A DNA stretch of 64,000 nt from positions 122,919,696-122,983,695 of the forward strand of contig OZ024742.1 in assembly GCA_964016885.1 (NCBI GenBank), read 5' to 3'. Below the pieces are notes generated by a model. The model searched no databases. It saw nothing but the letters and a program-made list of their open reading frames with translations, and was not told where the DNA came from. Of the stretch, positions 1 through 11,637 are shown one piece after another (within the stretch, counting starts at the first letter, position 1; every line of letters begins with the position of its first letter). A program made the position numbers and the translations under genes. The stretch comes from Eledone cirrhosa. Lineage: Eukaryota > Mollusca > Cephalopoda > Octopoda > Eledonidae.

Positions 1-1447
1 ATATAAGACGCATATTCCTCCTACTAATAGTCTCCCCAAGACTATCATGCATCTTATTATTTAAAGGTCAGGTTATAGAATAAAGTTAGATCTAGACCTC
101 ACTAGATGCACGGTCTCGCAATATATGCATTTCATATTAAACTACCGAAAATTACACAGAGCAACTCATAAACTTGTGAACCAATGTCAACAAACTAAGA
201 TGTGTATAGTTTAAAATGATAGTGAGATGGTGGCCGTTGTGATTGTTGAATCTTTATATTACCGCTAGCATTTCTGAAAAATAATGAAGACAAACTTCTG
301 GATGTTTACAAATATCTTTTCAATGTTGGGAGAAAACAAATTTGGTAATAAGGCAATTGAGCAATAGGGATGAGGAACCCATAACAATCGATGTATCGTT
401 ATATATATCTCTCAAAAATTAAGAGGCAAACTTAGTTAATATGAAAATCTTTTAACAATGTTTTGGCTTTCTGTATGCTATTTTAAATTTTTAAACAATA
501 AATAATTGTTTCTACTTTAGGCACAGCAATTACCCAGTGCATTACTAAACAATAAATAATACTCGTGGATTATAATATCCCGTATTTTTATGTTTTTATT
601 CCCGTCTATAATTATAGATAAAGAGACAAATTGGAGTTGTCTTGGAGAAATTAACGTTGGGTCAATTTCAAGCGCACAAAATATAAGCAACAAAGAAAGA
701 TACATCTATAATTAAAAACTAAATAAAAAACTAAATAAAATTTAGTGTATACTGGATAAAAACGTAGTAACATTTATTTGATGTTTTGATAAATAAATAA
801 AAGTCAGCAACATATTTTAAGTTAAAATAAAAAAGAGATGAAGTCTGTGAATTTTTATAATGCCAACTGAATGACTGGATATTACTGAGGTATGTCACTT
901 ATTGAATTCATTGGTAACTAGGAGAGAAATAATGATAGCCAAGTTATTATGAAAATAGGGAATCAGTAATGCGACAGACAGCACCGAAGATAACATTCTC
1001 TATAAATAATATAGCACGGGTTCTTAAACAGCTTATAAGAGTTATATATCACAGCATATGATTAGTTTAATAACAGATATATTCCAGACAGGAATCTCAA
1101 CACATAGCCTTACCAATAACGTTTAGTAAAAAACAATAGAGATGAGATTTAAAGGAAATTTATTTGATCTCTAAATACACTGGTCAACAAAATTAAATGA
1201 ATTGTACTCATTATGAATGCAAACCAACTTTCTTAGACTAATTGTTCCTGCTGATTTCAAAATTTCACTCCATTTGTATGCAGCACGTATCAGTGTTTCA
1301 GTAGATACATGCAAATATTTAAATATTTGTATATATGAAATCATTAACGTAATAAATAAAGACATATTATTTTTAGAAAGTAAATGAGTTTATTGAGTTA
1401 AAAAGCATCACCATCATTCTACAAGGAGTGAATACACAAAAAACTGG
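1..1447. other. AT-rich spacer, no gene seen
   Basis: Strongly AT-rich sequence with only short open frames that show no recognisable motif or codon bias. Apart from a short SINE-end remnant near 505-562, I see nothing that can be named. Confidence 0.6.
505..562 (-). repeat. SINE 3'-end remnant
   Basis: The stretch 'aattgtttctactttagg' followed by 'cagcaattacccagtgcatta' minus its last base matches the boundary segment of the fuller SINE copies at 61750 and 25300. Only the 3' end, on the minus strand, survives here, and there is no tRNA-like head. Confidence 0.6.
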
Positions 1448-1810
1448 TTAAAACAAAACAGACAAAGTTAGAACAACAGAGTTAGAAACATTGTGATTTG
1501 GATTTCCTGCGGTATTCCTGATCTGGTTGATCACTGTAAAGTGTCCAGCAGTAGTCAGCCAGCATACTTTCATTCCAGAACCTTGGTACCGTTTTTCCAT
1601 AGCACTAATGTCCTGGTGAAATATTTCACCATGTTCTTCAGACATTGCTCCAAGGTTATCTGCGAAGAAATCCAGATGGGAGTCCAAGAAATGTACTTTC
1701 AGAGACATGCGACAACCCATTGCTGAGTAGCATTTCAGAAGATTCTTGATGCCATGCTTGTAGTCCATTACCTTCTTGTTGCCCAAGAAATTCTCACAGA
1801 TCGAATGAAG
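1448..1810 (-). pseudogene. Frameshifted fragment of a dispersed invertebrate protein family
   Basis: A 112-codon minus-strand frame includes the motif series LGNKK, AMGCRMSLKVHFLDSH, LDFF and HGEIFHQDI, ending in MEKRYQG. From memory this motif series occurs in many uncharacterised, often multicopy, arthropod and mollusc proteins, possibly transposon-derived; its biochemical role is unknown to me. After RYQG (near 1575-1590) the expected family continuation (MLADYCWTL) is found in the next frame, so a single-nucleotide deletion has broken the gene. The residues before LGNKK are also open for only a few codons, so this is probably one 3' exon-sized piece of a larger protein. No neighbouring partner gene is visible. 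It could also be a retro-copied exon. Confidence 0.6.
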
Positions 1811-2059
1811 TAAAATATATGCATACTCGTGTGTGCGTACATGTCTGTGTCTGTTATTATATATAGTAAAGAATTACGTTGAAGGCTTTGAGCATCTGCA
1901 TATCAATAAATATTGTAGCATATAACCAATTCATTTCATCAGAATATAGAATTAACAACCGATTACCCCTTCAAACAACCAGCTATAGGCTAATAATCAC
2001 TGATCTATTACTGAAATGTATGAATGGGTATGTAACTCGTATGGATGCCGTTTTGAAAA

Positions 2060-2320
2060 AAAACGACGTTTCTAGGGCATTTTAAAACCGGGTGGAGCTC
2101 ATCTCCTGTCCAGCTGGAAACACAGCAGATTTCTCAGTGAGTGAATGAAAGAATGTGAGAAAAATACATAGACGACACTAATACTTGAGCGATACGTTTC
2201 TATCGATCTTCAATTGACGAAAAGCAAATTTGTCCTCGACAGAATTTGAACTCAAACAGTAGGGAAAAAATACCGCAACACATTTTATCTGGCGTTCTAA
2301 AGACTCTGACAATTCGCTGT
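2060..2320 (-). repeat. SINE-like repeat, family II copy 1
   Basis: This segment parallels 6740-7035: both have a 'ggcattttaaaacc'-type start, 'catctcctgtccag', 'cagcagatttct', and a reversed B-box-like 'aatttgaactca' followed by 'ctggcgttct'. The reversed B-box suggests a tRNA-derived promoter on the minus strand. The copy is diverged. Confidence 0.6.
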
Positions 2321-2599
2321 CTTGGAAAATAGAAATAGCGGAATACGAATCTTCTATTGGCATTATGTAAACATATGGCTCTCTAAAACCTGATCTTTAA
2401 AGCTCGGCTATATCCGAAAATCCAGAAATAAATATTCTAAGAGCGGATTTGGAAATATTGACGAATAATATATGGCACACATATGTTATCCCAGCGAAAA
2501 TAAAAGCCACATATAAATCTTCAGCCACCACATGCAAATCTCATATTATTACCTAAATAATAGGTGCTAAAAAGATTTAAAGGCAAAGATAGAATTTCT

Positions 2600-3235
2600 C
2601 AACGACAGCGATGTGCATAGAATACCTCCTATATATATATAAGCGCAGGTCTTCGAAAAGATTAATGAGTTTAATGAAGAAAGTAGAGAAGGTCATCTCC
2701 TGGGATGGTAACAGGTTTCAGAGTCAGATGATTGTAGAAGCTACCTTCACAAGCAGACTAGAGAATTTGAAACTTAGAATTAATGTGGTAAAAAGACCTG
2801 GACATATCATTTTAATCTCAAAGAAATAGGACGAAACTATTTAAGAAAAAGGAAATCGATAGTAAGGAATTGTAAAACTAGCAATATAATGTACAGTGTG
2901 ACATGTACCGAGGGACAATATAAGGGCACCATCTCAATGTACATTGGAGTGCGGAACCTTACTTAATGAACGCATAAAAACCCTAAACGGGAATATATGA
3001 AAGTGATCATTAGTGTCCTATCAACCTGTCCCACAAGAACACGGAGGCTCCTTAAGAAACATCGAAGTGCACATCATCTCCAAACATGGAAGTGGTCTAA
3101 ATTTAAGACAGATTACGGGAGCAATTTATTCATCAGAAATCTAAGCTGGCGCGTCAATAGAAATATGAATGGAATGACTAGAGCATCACCAGCGCCACTG
3201 ACCTGAGCTACTGGATGATATTAATCTTTCATATA
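2600..3235 (+). pseudogene. Penelope-like element fragment (GIY-YIG end)
   Basis: Translated in three frames, this region parallels the C-terminal half of the Penelope-like ORF at 27963-30035. The frame at 2611-2829 gives a thumb/linker piece (NRFQSQMIVEATF, KLRINVVKRPGHI). The next frame gives NCKTSNIMYSVTCTEG, then a GIY-YIG start 'MYIGV', then a piece with EVHIISKH and LRQI that matches the conserved end of that domain. At least two frame changes and several stops show it is dead. It lies on the plus strand and lacks the RT domain, so it is either 5' truncated, which is common for these elements, or an eroded remnant. The closest relative visible in the window is the element 25 kb downstream. 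Confidence 0.7.
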
Positions 3236-5250
3236 TAATGATATGCGTTGTTGTTTACACCAAGGTGGACCTCTACCATAAAAATCCCATCACGTTAAAA
3301 GTATCGAGTTCTACATTACTCAGCATGTCCTTTATTTAATTAGGTTGAAATGTAAAAAGGAATCTGTGAAGGTATTGTTGTTGTAACCATCCAAATATTG
3401 TGCCATGTCTGTTTCTTATCCGCTTTTCTCTTCCATTATACTGTTGCGACTTATGTCTGTAATTTTGTGGAGAAATTTAGTACTAATCTAAAATGGTTTC
3501 GTGTCATCCAAAACTTAATCGTGAATCTTGGAAAAGTGTATGATATGGACATTCATGATTACAAATTTATACGTTACGTTGAAATATTGGCAAATCTCGT
3601 GGGTAAATAAAGAAATATAGTGCATGGCAATAATATTTATCATCAGGACAGATTCCATCGACCATGATCAAAAGCGTTCCGGTTGTTCTAATTCTATTTT
3701 ATTATTTTTCACAAACATTATCCAATGTGTGTTATGTCTTTTATGACTGACGGGCAGGATTTGAACATTTCTTGCAGATAAGGTGACCTTCTAGAATCTC
3801 ATTTGTTAGCTCGTATATAATATTGTATGTATAAAAGTACGATATATTACGTATAGTTCCATATTGCTTACGCCTGTGTGGAACTTCATGGCAGAATGAC
3901 CGCTATTTATTGTTGTTTTTGGTGTCTGTTCTACATGTTTGAGTGTTCAATGTTTATAACATATATTGCTGACTGCTGGTTGCGTTTAAGTTCTTTTTGG
4001 TGTCGGTATATTTGTTTCTAGGAAATAATGCCTTAGTTTTTTGAGTGTTTATTGTATATAACAAAGCTTCCTATTTCATGAGGTTTGGTGCAATGTAAAA
4101 TCTCTTTGATCATGATTCTTAATATTCTTCCATCGGTTTTATGATGTCTATTCATTTGGTTTTTGTAGTTAAACTATGCATCTGTTGTCTAATTTATATT
4201 TTGCGTTCGAGTGTTTGGGTTATTTATTCAGCGGTTAAAATCTTATGTTGTTTTTATCTATAAATTTGTTAGTACATCCATTGTTAATTAGATTTTGTTT
4301 AAAACGTTTTACTTTTATCAGATAATGTTCACTGCTGTAGGATATTAACAGTGCTCTTTTAAGTAGATATTTAATGAGAGGTGTCTTATATTTATACCAA
4401 CATTATCGGTGTACATTTAAATATATATGCTGCTATTGTGTTTCTTTTTCTCTTAATATATTTGTTGTTGTTTTGTTTACTGAAGCCGTATATTGCTTAT
4501 CATCCCCAAACTAATGTTTTCTAACATTGACACATTACCACCCATTACCTATGAGAGAAGGAAGATGATTAGAAATACCTCAGTGATTTACTGGTACTTT
4601 ATTACTGACTAAGGAACAATGAAAAATGTGATCTATCCTTGAGGGAGCTATACATTAACTTCGCTAGTATAAGCAATGTGTAAGTCTAATTTTTTCTGGC
4701 AGTTCGTTCAATGACTTAGGTACTACCAATCCCATTCAATCCAATCCAGGGACTCCTCTCTATTGCTGGAGGAGTGCCTCTCTGATTGACTTCCACCATT
4801 TTCTGTTTGGTTTTCATTATGTCAAGTATGTTGACGTAATCACCACCCTTGGCCCATTGGGTGTTGGTGACGTTATTTAATCCATAGTTGAGGTCGATGG
4901 ATGGCAGTTGACTCTGCTGAATTCATCCATCCTTTTGTCAACTCTTATTTTTTATGCTCCTGGGGTTCCACTAACCCTCCTCCGCAGATTAGGGTCGGGT
5001 GGGTTAGCCAGATTAGTCACCAACCACTCGACAACGAAGCAAGTTATACTTGTATCAGGCAGAAGCCTGACCTGTTAGTTAGTATATATTATAGTAAATA
5101 TAGATACACTAGTACAGTCCAGATTTTCGAATACAAGATGGAGCTTAATGAGTATTGAAGAGGGTGTAGCGACCAGAATATTGTAAATAAAAATGTAGAT
5201 ATTTTCACGTATGATAATGATAATTCTTCATCTCAGCCATCAATAGTACA
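3236..5250. other. Spacer without a recognisable gene
   Basis: The first 1.3 kb is T-rich with no coherent frame. About 4700-5060 is less AT-rich ('gggactcctctctattg', 'cctcctccgcagattagg') and could be an unidentified dispersed repeat, but I recognise no motif in it. A short 'ttactggtactttatta' near 4590 resembles SINE sequence. Confidence 0.5.
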
Positions 5251-5947
<697 letters not shown>

Positions 5948-6215
5948 ATTCCCCTTATCAGATGGCAGGAAATAGTCCCCAAACACAGAGGTCGTGGAAC
6001 GTGCAAATTTGGGCAGCATGTTCACCATTCTCAGTTACAGGCGTCTTCGTTGGCTAGGCCATGTCATTAAAATGGCCTCAGGTCACATTCCAAAATAAGT
6101 ATAGTACAGTTAGCTGCCTGAGGGCTCACAACGTGCAGGGTGGCGAGGTTAGTCTAATCAAATTTACCATATGTTAAGCTGAAAACTTCAATGATGCTGA
6201 AACCCATTGATGATT
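5948..6215 (+). pseudogene. LINE reverse transcriptase C-terminal fragment
   Basis: Read with one frameshift, this encodes the tail of an APE-type LINE ORF2: IRWQEIVP, then EVVERANLGSMFT, then RRLRWLGHVIKMASGHIPK. The block RRLRWLGHV..M..G.IPK is a common signature of the C-terminal region of a LINE family seen across molluscs and vertebrates. The same region, in different decay, occurs on the minus strand at about 34000-34400. Stops follow immediately after IPK, and a frameshift separates the two halves. No RT or endonuclease domain is present nearby, so this is an isolated 3' scrap. Confidence 0.7.
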
Positions 6216-6241
6216 ATCCCAGTAAACATATCCTGAAAATC

Positions 6242-6242
<1 letters not shown>

Positions 6243-6282
<40 letters not shown>
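6243..6282. repeat. (TA)n microsatellite
   Basis: Twenty uninterrupted TA units. Confidence 0.95.
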
Positions 6283-6286
<4 letters not shown>

Positions 6287-6364
6287 AAGAAAGTGTGGTG
6301 AGGAACCAGGTGGACCATGACGCACCAGAGTACTCGATAGTTGGGGTAATAGAGTGGGTAATAT

Positions 6365-6448
6365 GAAAAGAGTCAGGACCGCGACGGCTGAGGTAGATCT
6401 TGCTGTCGAAACAGCCGGAGCTCAGCCGTCGGGGTCCTGCCTCTTTTC
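6365..6448. repeat. 28-bp imperfect hairpin
   Basis: The arm 6365-6392 is the reverse complement of 6421-6448 with only two mismatches. Inside the 28-nt loop lies a second small stem, 'gctgt-cgaa-acagc'. The sequence is GC-rich against an AT-rich surround and sits between a (TA)n and a (GA)n tract. It could be the core of a short foldback transposon or a structured RNA; nothing in the sequence decides. Confidence 0.75.
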
Positions 6449-6514
6449 CACTATATATATAGAGAGAGAGTAGAACGTCTGTTTACAACCTAAGATCTCC
6501 GAACAGCTCTCTCG

Positions 6515-6517
6515 CTC

Positions 6518-6586
<69 letters not shown>
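6515..6586. repeat. (CT)n then (TA)n microsatellite
   Basis: About 38 bp of CT followed by about 30 bp of TA. A short (GA) run precedes it at 6460. Confidence 0.95.
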
Positions 6587-6592
<6 letters not shown>

Positions 6593-6739
6593 TTATAGAC
6601 ATATATATGCAAATGCGTGCGTGTATATGTGTTTGTGTTTGTCTGTTAACCTACTTGATTCCAATCAAGGTATATGTTAGTAACATGGGCGTTCTATTGT
6701 GTGATTGAAATATATTGTAACCAGAATAATTCCCGAATG

Positions 6740-7035
6740 ACTTGTAAGGACACCGTATTCTCATACGGTGTTTCTTTGGCATTTTAGACCTGGCGGAACC
6801 CATCTCCTCTCCAGTTATGACTACAGCAGATTTCTTCCATATAATGGGAGAAGGAGTGAATGAATGGGAGTGAGAAAGATATAAAGGGGAAGAATCAGCC
6901 CCAGTTCTTGACTGGTGCTTGGTATTGAGCTCGAATGTATAAAAGGCAAAGTTGACTTCGGATGGATATGAACTCAGAGAGCAGAGAACTGGAACAAATA
7001 CAGCAAGGCATTCTATCCGCCGTTGCTAGATCAAT
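6740..7035 (-). repeat. SINE-like repeat, family II copy 2
   Basis: Shares the order 'ggcattttagacc', 'cccatctcctctccag', 'cagcagatttctt', 'ggcaaagttgac' and a reversed B-box-like 'ggatatgaactcag' with the copy at 2060-2320. The 3' part (on this strand) 'ggcattctatccgcc' resembles the head of the main octopus SINE. A local hairpin 'caccgtattctcatacggtg' lies at its left end. Confidence 0.65.
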
Positions 7036-7963
7036 GACGTTATTCAAATGTGTCCTCTTTTTTCAACAATACGATGCCATTTGAGGGATATTTGTCAGTT
7101 ACTTCTAGCAAGATAAGCAATTATATAGAGATCGTTAGATCGTTTGCAATCTTTATGTATTTAGATATAGTCGACTGACATTTCAGTGTTTTGGCAATGG
7201 TCCTTTTCAGTTTCAATGACTATAGACAAACAGACGACCACGCTTAGCGATAATCGCCAACGGAGATGTTACACACACAACCACGCACACAAAAACCTAT
7301 TCAAAAAAACACACAAACGTATATAAATACTTGCATGCACTCGAACACGCACACATATTTAAACATTATGTATTAGATGTATCTGTACAAGTGTGCTAAT
7401 AACTTTGTGTCGATTATATAGATACCAACACTTATACGTATCATATTTGCCCAGCAATTATAAAAACAACACACGCTCCTACAGACATGTATATAATAAT
7501 AATAATATAAAAAAATAATAAAGTAAGGAGCGCGGGACTGCGTACGGTTTATAACTTTTTATCGCACTAGTAAAATAAGTTGGATTACTTTGAATAAACA
7601 ATGAATGTTACATAATTTATCTACTAAATTTCGTGGCTGTTGATTAAATATATTTTGTTTATTTAAAAATTCACTTCTTTAAAATGTCTGAAATGTCAAC
7701 ACTTCCGGTTGGCGATCGCTTAAATAAATATACTAATTTTCTGTCACTAATTTTCTCCTAATGCAGTTTATATATAATATCGTATTTTTTTTATGTATCA
7801 TGGATTACGTTACTGATTACATAAGACAGTGTAACACAGTCTTCGTTCAATTTCTATGTATATTGTGAATTACGATTTTATGTGATGTATCATATTTACA
7901 TGTATATATACTTGCGTATAATATCAATATACACACTACACATGCTAGCAGAAAACCACCCGA
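7036..7963. other. AT-rich spacer, no gene seen
   Basis: Contains scattered CA-rich motifs and a short (AAT)n at about 7497. No frame with recognisable motifs. Confidence 0.55.

Positions 7964-8005
<42 letters not shown>
7964..8005. repeat. (AAT)n at the 3' end of LINE copy A
   Basis: About 14 AAT units directly follow (on the minus strand) the LINE terminus 'aataaagaaatc'. Equivalent tracts bound the other LINE copies. Confidence 0.95.
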
Positions 8006-8007
<2 letters not shown>

Positions 8008-8029
8008 TTTCTTTATTAACCACAAGGGT

Positions 8030-10900
8030 TTACATAGAGTAGATATTAAGGACAGTAGAGGAAGATACAGGACGGTACAAATGGGTGTAAAAAACAAGAA
8101 ACAGAGGATGTAATAATAGAACAATGAAAAATTTCCCCAATAGGGGGGAGACTTCCGAGGGACATTCGCGGAGAAAGCCCATTAAAAAGCGACAGTGACC
8201 CTGACCACCAGGGCAAGTGCCCTCTCCCACTTTTACAGACACATACTCAGATTAGGCCCATTCACTCGGGCGATACTTGCTTCTCTCACCCATCTTTCAA
8301 CAAAATGCTGGGAAGAGAGCACTCCCTCTCTACTCTGATTTTCCTTTTCAAATGAAATTTGAAAAAGTTAATCAGGGCATCACCGAAGAGGTAAGTGCTC
8401 GTCTTCAGCCCTTTCAAACGTGTCCACCATACTATCTCTTTCGCCATGGCCACCAGACTGATAAAAACTGCCTGCCTTTCTCGGCTAAAGGAAGAGGGCG
8501 GGGAAATCCTCACGATGGACTCAGCTGATAGCTGGATCCGTCCTACACGTGACAGCAGGTTTTCGATAAACCCACAAGTCAGCAATGCTCGGACCCTGGA
8601 CGAGTGCGTGCAGGACGGTTTTGTCGCCCTGCGCGCATCTCGGACATGCCCGGCTGACGGCGCCTCCATGCCTGTAGAGTTTATCCCGAACTGGCAAAGC
8701 TCCTCGGTAGCACTGCCAGGCCAGGGATTTCTGGAAGTTGTCCACAGGCCCCGGCCCGAAAGTCCTTCCGAAGAGATTGGCTAGTTGATTTTCGTCGACG
8801 CCTAGAGTTTCTCCAAGTACTTCATCACTCTTCCCCTACACTAATCCTCTATAGAACGCCAAGGTGGAGTTTCCACCGATCACATTGCCCGATTGGTCGA
8901 GGGCTGTGAGCGCCTGAAGACATTCCAGTCTCCAAGCGCCCTCTCTCGGTCTTCGCTTGACCCAGGACTGCAGCTCCGTCAAGGAGACGAGCTGGGGAAA
9001 GACGCCTCTAGCAAACGGCGACCACACCTGATCACCGTCGAGGAAGAGGTGAAAATGTCGTAGCCTGAGCGCGTGTCTGCGCATCATCAGCCACGGCATT
9101 CCCAGCCCTCGACGTAGCGGGTGTTGACAGCAGATGGACCGCCTGACCATCGGAGCGCGTCCCTTCCACAAAAAAACGAAAGAGCAAACGCTCCAGCGCA
9201 GTCAGGCGGGGATTAGGACGAGGTGCGACGGTCAGGCGGTAGCAGATGACGGACGCGATATACGCGTTAGCCACCTCCGCTCGACCTTTCAGGGATAGCT
9301 TCCTCTCGGCTCATTTTTGGGTGAGAGAAGCCACCCTGCTTGTCACTAGCTTTTGTACGTCTGGAGATCCGAACAGAACCAGACCCCGAGCAATTTAACC
9401 GGTCCGTCCGTCCAGCGCCCGACGACGCTGTTGGACGGCATGGACCTGCCTCTCCAGGTGCCCAGCTGTAGGCCCACTTTTTTAATCCTGGTTGATCATT
9501 GCTCCTGTCACCTCTTCGTATTCTCTTAGTGTAGTGCCGATCGCCTCGATGTGTTTAGCGTTCGCCACCACTACGGTGACATCGTCCGCTATGCTGACAC
9601 GGATCTTCCGCATCCTAGTTTGCGCGGGACCCCCCTCAACGTCTCCAGTTTTTGCAGTAATAGCTCGAGAGTCAATACGTACAAGAGAGACGAGAGGGGA
9701 TATCCTTGGCGGACGGAGCGCATGATGTTGAACGATCCGAAAGGTGACCGTTCACTCTCACCACAGAGCAGATGTCGCTGTGCATGGCAGCGATCCAGCC
9801 TCTGAAGACGGGCCCAAATCTAGCCGCCCTCAGGACTGGCGCTAGGTAACGATGGTCGACCCTATCGAAGGATTTCGACTGATCTAAATTGATCAAGGAC
9901 CCACCCGTGCCAGGTTCCCTAGCTACCCTGTCTACGATGTATCACATGAGGTGGAGGTTGTCGTGGATGGATCTGTCGGGAATGGCGCATGTCTGCGCCT
10001 CTCCCACCAGACCACCAACGACAAGCGTCAACCTCTATTCTAGCACCTTGGCCAAAATCTTGAACTCTGTAGAGTTATGGGCCTAAAAATATCTATGTTA
10101 TCCCCCTTGTTCGGATCCTTTTTCAGCAGCGCCACAGCTCCTCGGCTCACAGAGCTGAGAAATCTCCCGATCTGTAGCCAAGAGGCCTCCGAACAAGTCT
10201 GGCATCTGTACGTAAAGTTCATATGGCAGACCATCCAAACCAGGCGATGTACCCCTTGTGCAGCCAGTCATTGCCTTCCGTACTTCAGCGGCTGTTATCG
10301 GCTTTTCGCAACACTCCGCCTCAGTGGACCAGAGCCGCGGCAATCCGTCGAGGTAGACACTAAAGTCCATCCCTCGACCCGGCCCGCGACCGCCCGAACA
10401 GTTGAGCGAAGTGTCGCTGAAAAGCTTCACACATTTGCCCAGGATCGAGTAGCATGCGCCCGTCGTGGTCCACCAAAGACCGGATCGTGGCTTTGATGCC
10501 ACGACGCGCCTCCGCCACTCGGGGCCATTGAAAGGCTTTCGTCCCCTCGTGTCTGTGAGCTCGCACCCTAGCTCTGACAACGCAGCCTTCGTGCTTTGCA
10601 TTGAAGAATTGATCAAGGGCCGATTTCGCCGCAAGTACGTCGGTCGCGATGCCTTTGCTAAGGGCCTCGCGATGCGTTTGCTAAGCGCCTCGTCTAACTA
10701 ATTCTCCCCTGCTCTATTTTTCTCTATTGCTAAAGCCTTACTAAACCTAATGGACTCTATTCTAATTCAACTTGTTGTTGACTATGGCCCCCGTCAACGC
10801 CCGCTTAACTAGTTCGCTAATCCGGTCTCTGTAGCCCTTGCGCGCTAGTAAGGACGCCTTTAGCTTCCAGTAGCCGGGTCCTCGTTTATGAAGCCTATAT
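8030..10900 (-). pseudogene. ORF2 reverse transcriptase and C-terminal zinc region, copy A
   Basis: Would copy the element RNA into DNA at the cut target. Read from 10900 down: an RT N-terminal region (DTSLNCSGG..., CTRGTSPGLDGLPYELYVQMPD near 10250), fingers/palm with INLDQSKSFDRVDH near 9880 (motif A), the catalytic YADD region at about 9585-9595, the thumb, then LPVRDKLYRHG and CPRCAQGD...H near 8640. Several frames are needed. The most telling lesion is a one-base loss inside the tyrosine codon of YADD, visible by comparison with copy B. The final zinc cysteine reads glycine (ALVQGP where copies B and C have ALVQCP). A weakly conserved tail (8030-8242) is shared with copy B. Clearly non-functional, but the domain order is intact. 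Confidence 0.85.
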
Positions 10901-11603
10901 AAGTCAAGCACACAAATCACAAATTTGTGGTCCGTGTAGCTGACTATCTTGAATTATGGACAGCGTATGCTAGACCTATCTATTTCTCTAGAAAATACTC
11001 TATCTAGATATGATCTGGATGACCCTATACGATTTGTCCAAGTCCACATTGGCACATTCGGGAAATCCAATCGGTACCTGTCAGACAGTTCAAAACGCGT
11101 GAGCAGGCTGGTGAGGCTCTTGCACCCTCCTCCCCTATCCGCTTATCCCACACAGTCCCAGCGTGCCTCTAAGATCCCGTTCCAGTCGCCCACTAACACT
11201 AAAGAGCGGGACGTCCCAAGAAAGGACTCCAGACGCCGGAAGAAATCAGGCCGCCCTGCTCCTGTCGGGGCATAGACGGCCACTAGCCTGAAAGCTTGCC
11301 CGTCTCCGCTGGTCACGTCTAGCACCACCAACTTACCTTCTGGGTCCAGGAAGATGGCCCGTATGGCGAGTCCAAACCTCTCCGAAAAAGCACGGCAACT
11401 CCACCCCCGTTCCCGGACGGCTGGGAGATTCGTACACATCGTAGTCGCCGAAGATCGGTGCGAAGGCCCGTGCATCGGAGATTCTGGTCTCGCTGATGGC
11501 CACTACATCTATGTTTAGTGTCCCGAGGTCGTTGAGCAGGTGGCCCTGCTTCCATGACGACCCAAAGCCACGCGCATTTATGCTGCCTATTGTGAGTGGT
11601 CAT
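10840..11603 (-). pseudogene. ORF2 apurinic-type endonuclease domain, copy A
   Basis: The N-terminal domain of ORF2 that would nick target DNA. Across frames the APE signature blocks appear in order: a start near 11603 with GSINARGFGSSW, then AISETRISDA, then RLVAVYAPTGAGRP and LVLVGDWNGI at about 11150-11290, then a 'SYLDRVF'-type block and 'YTDHKFV' at about 10920-10950, ending GPGYWKL. The TDH pair retains the catalytic Asp-His, unlike copy C. At least two frameshifts separate the blocks. The start codon at 11603 lies about 35 nt after the ORF1 stop, the same spacing as in copy C, which supports this start. Confidence 0.8.
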
Positions 11604-11637
11604 GTTGAAATAGAGTGGAAAAGATGGGACGGACCAC

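Noticed and set aside
8277..11275. Several plus-strand frames of 80-139 codons inside LINE copy A, and the equivalents in copies B and C
   Set aside because: They lie antisense to recognised RT, endonuclease or ORF1 sequence and have no motifs of their own.
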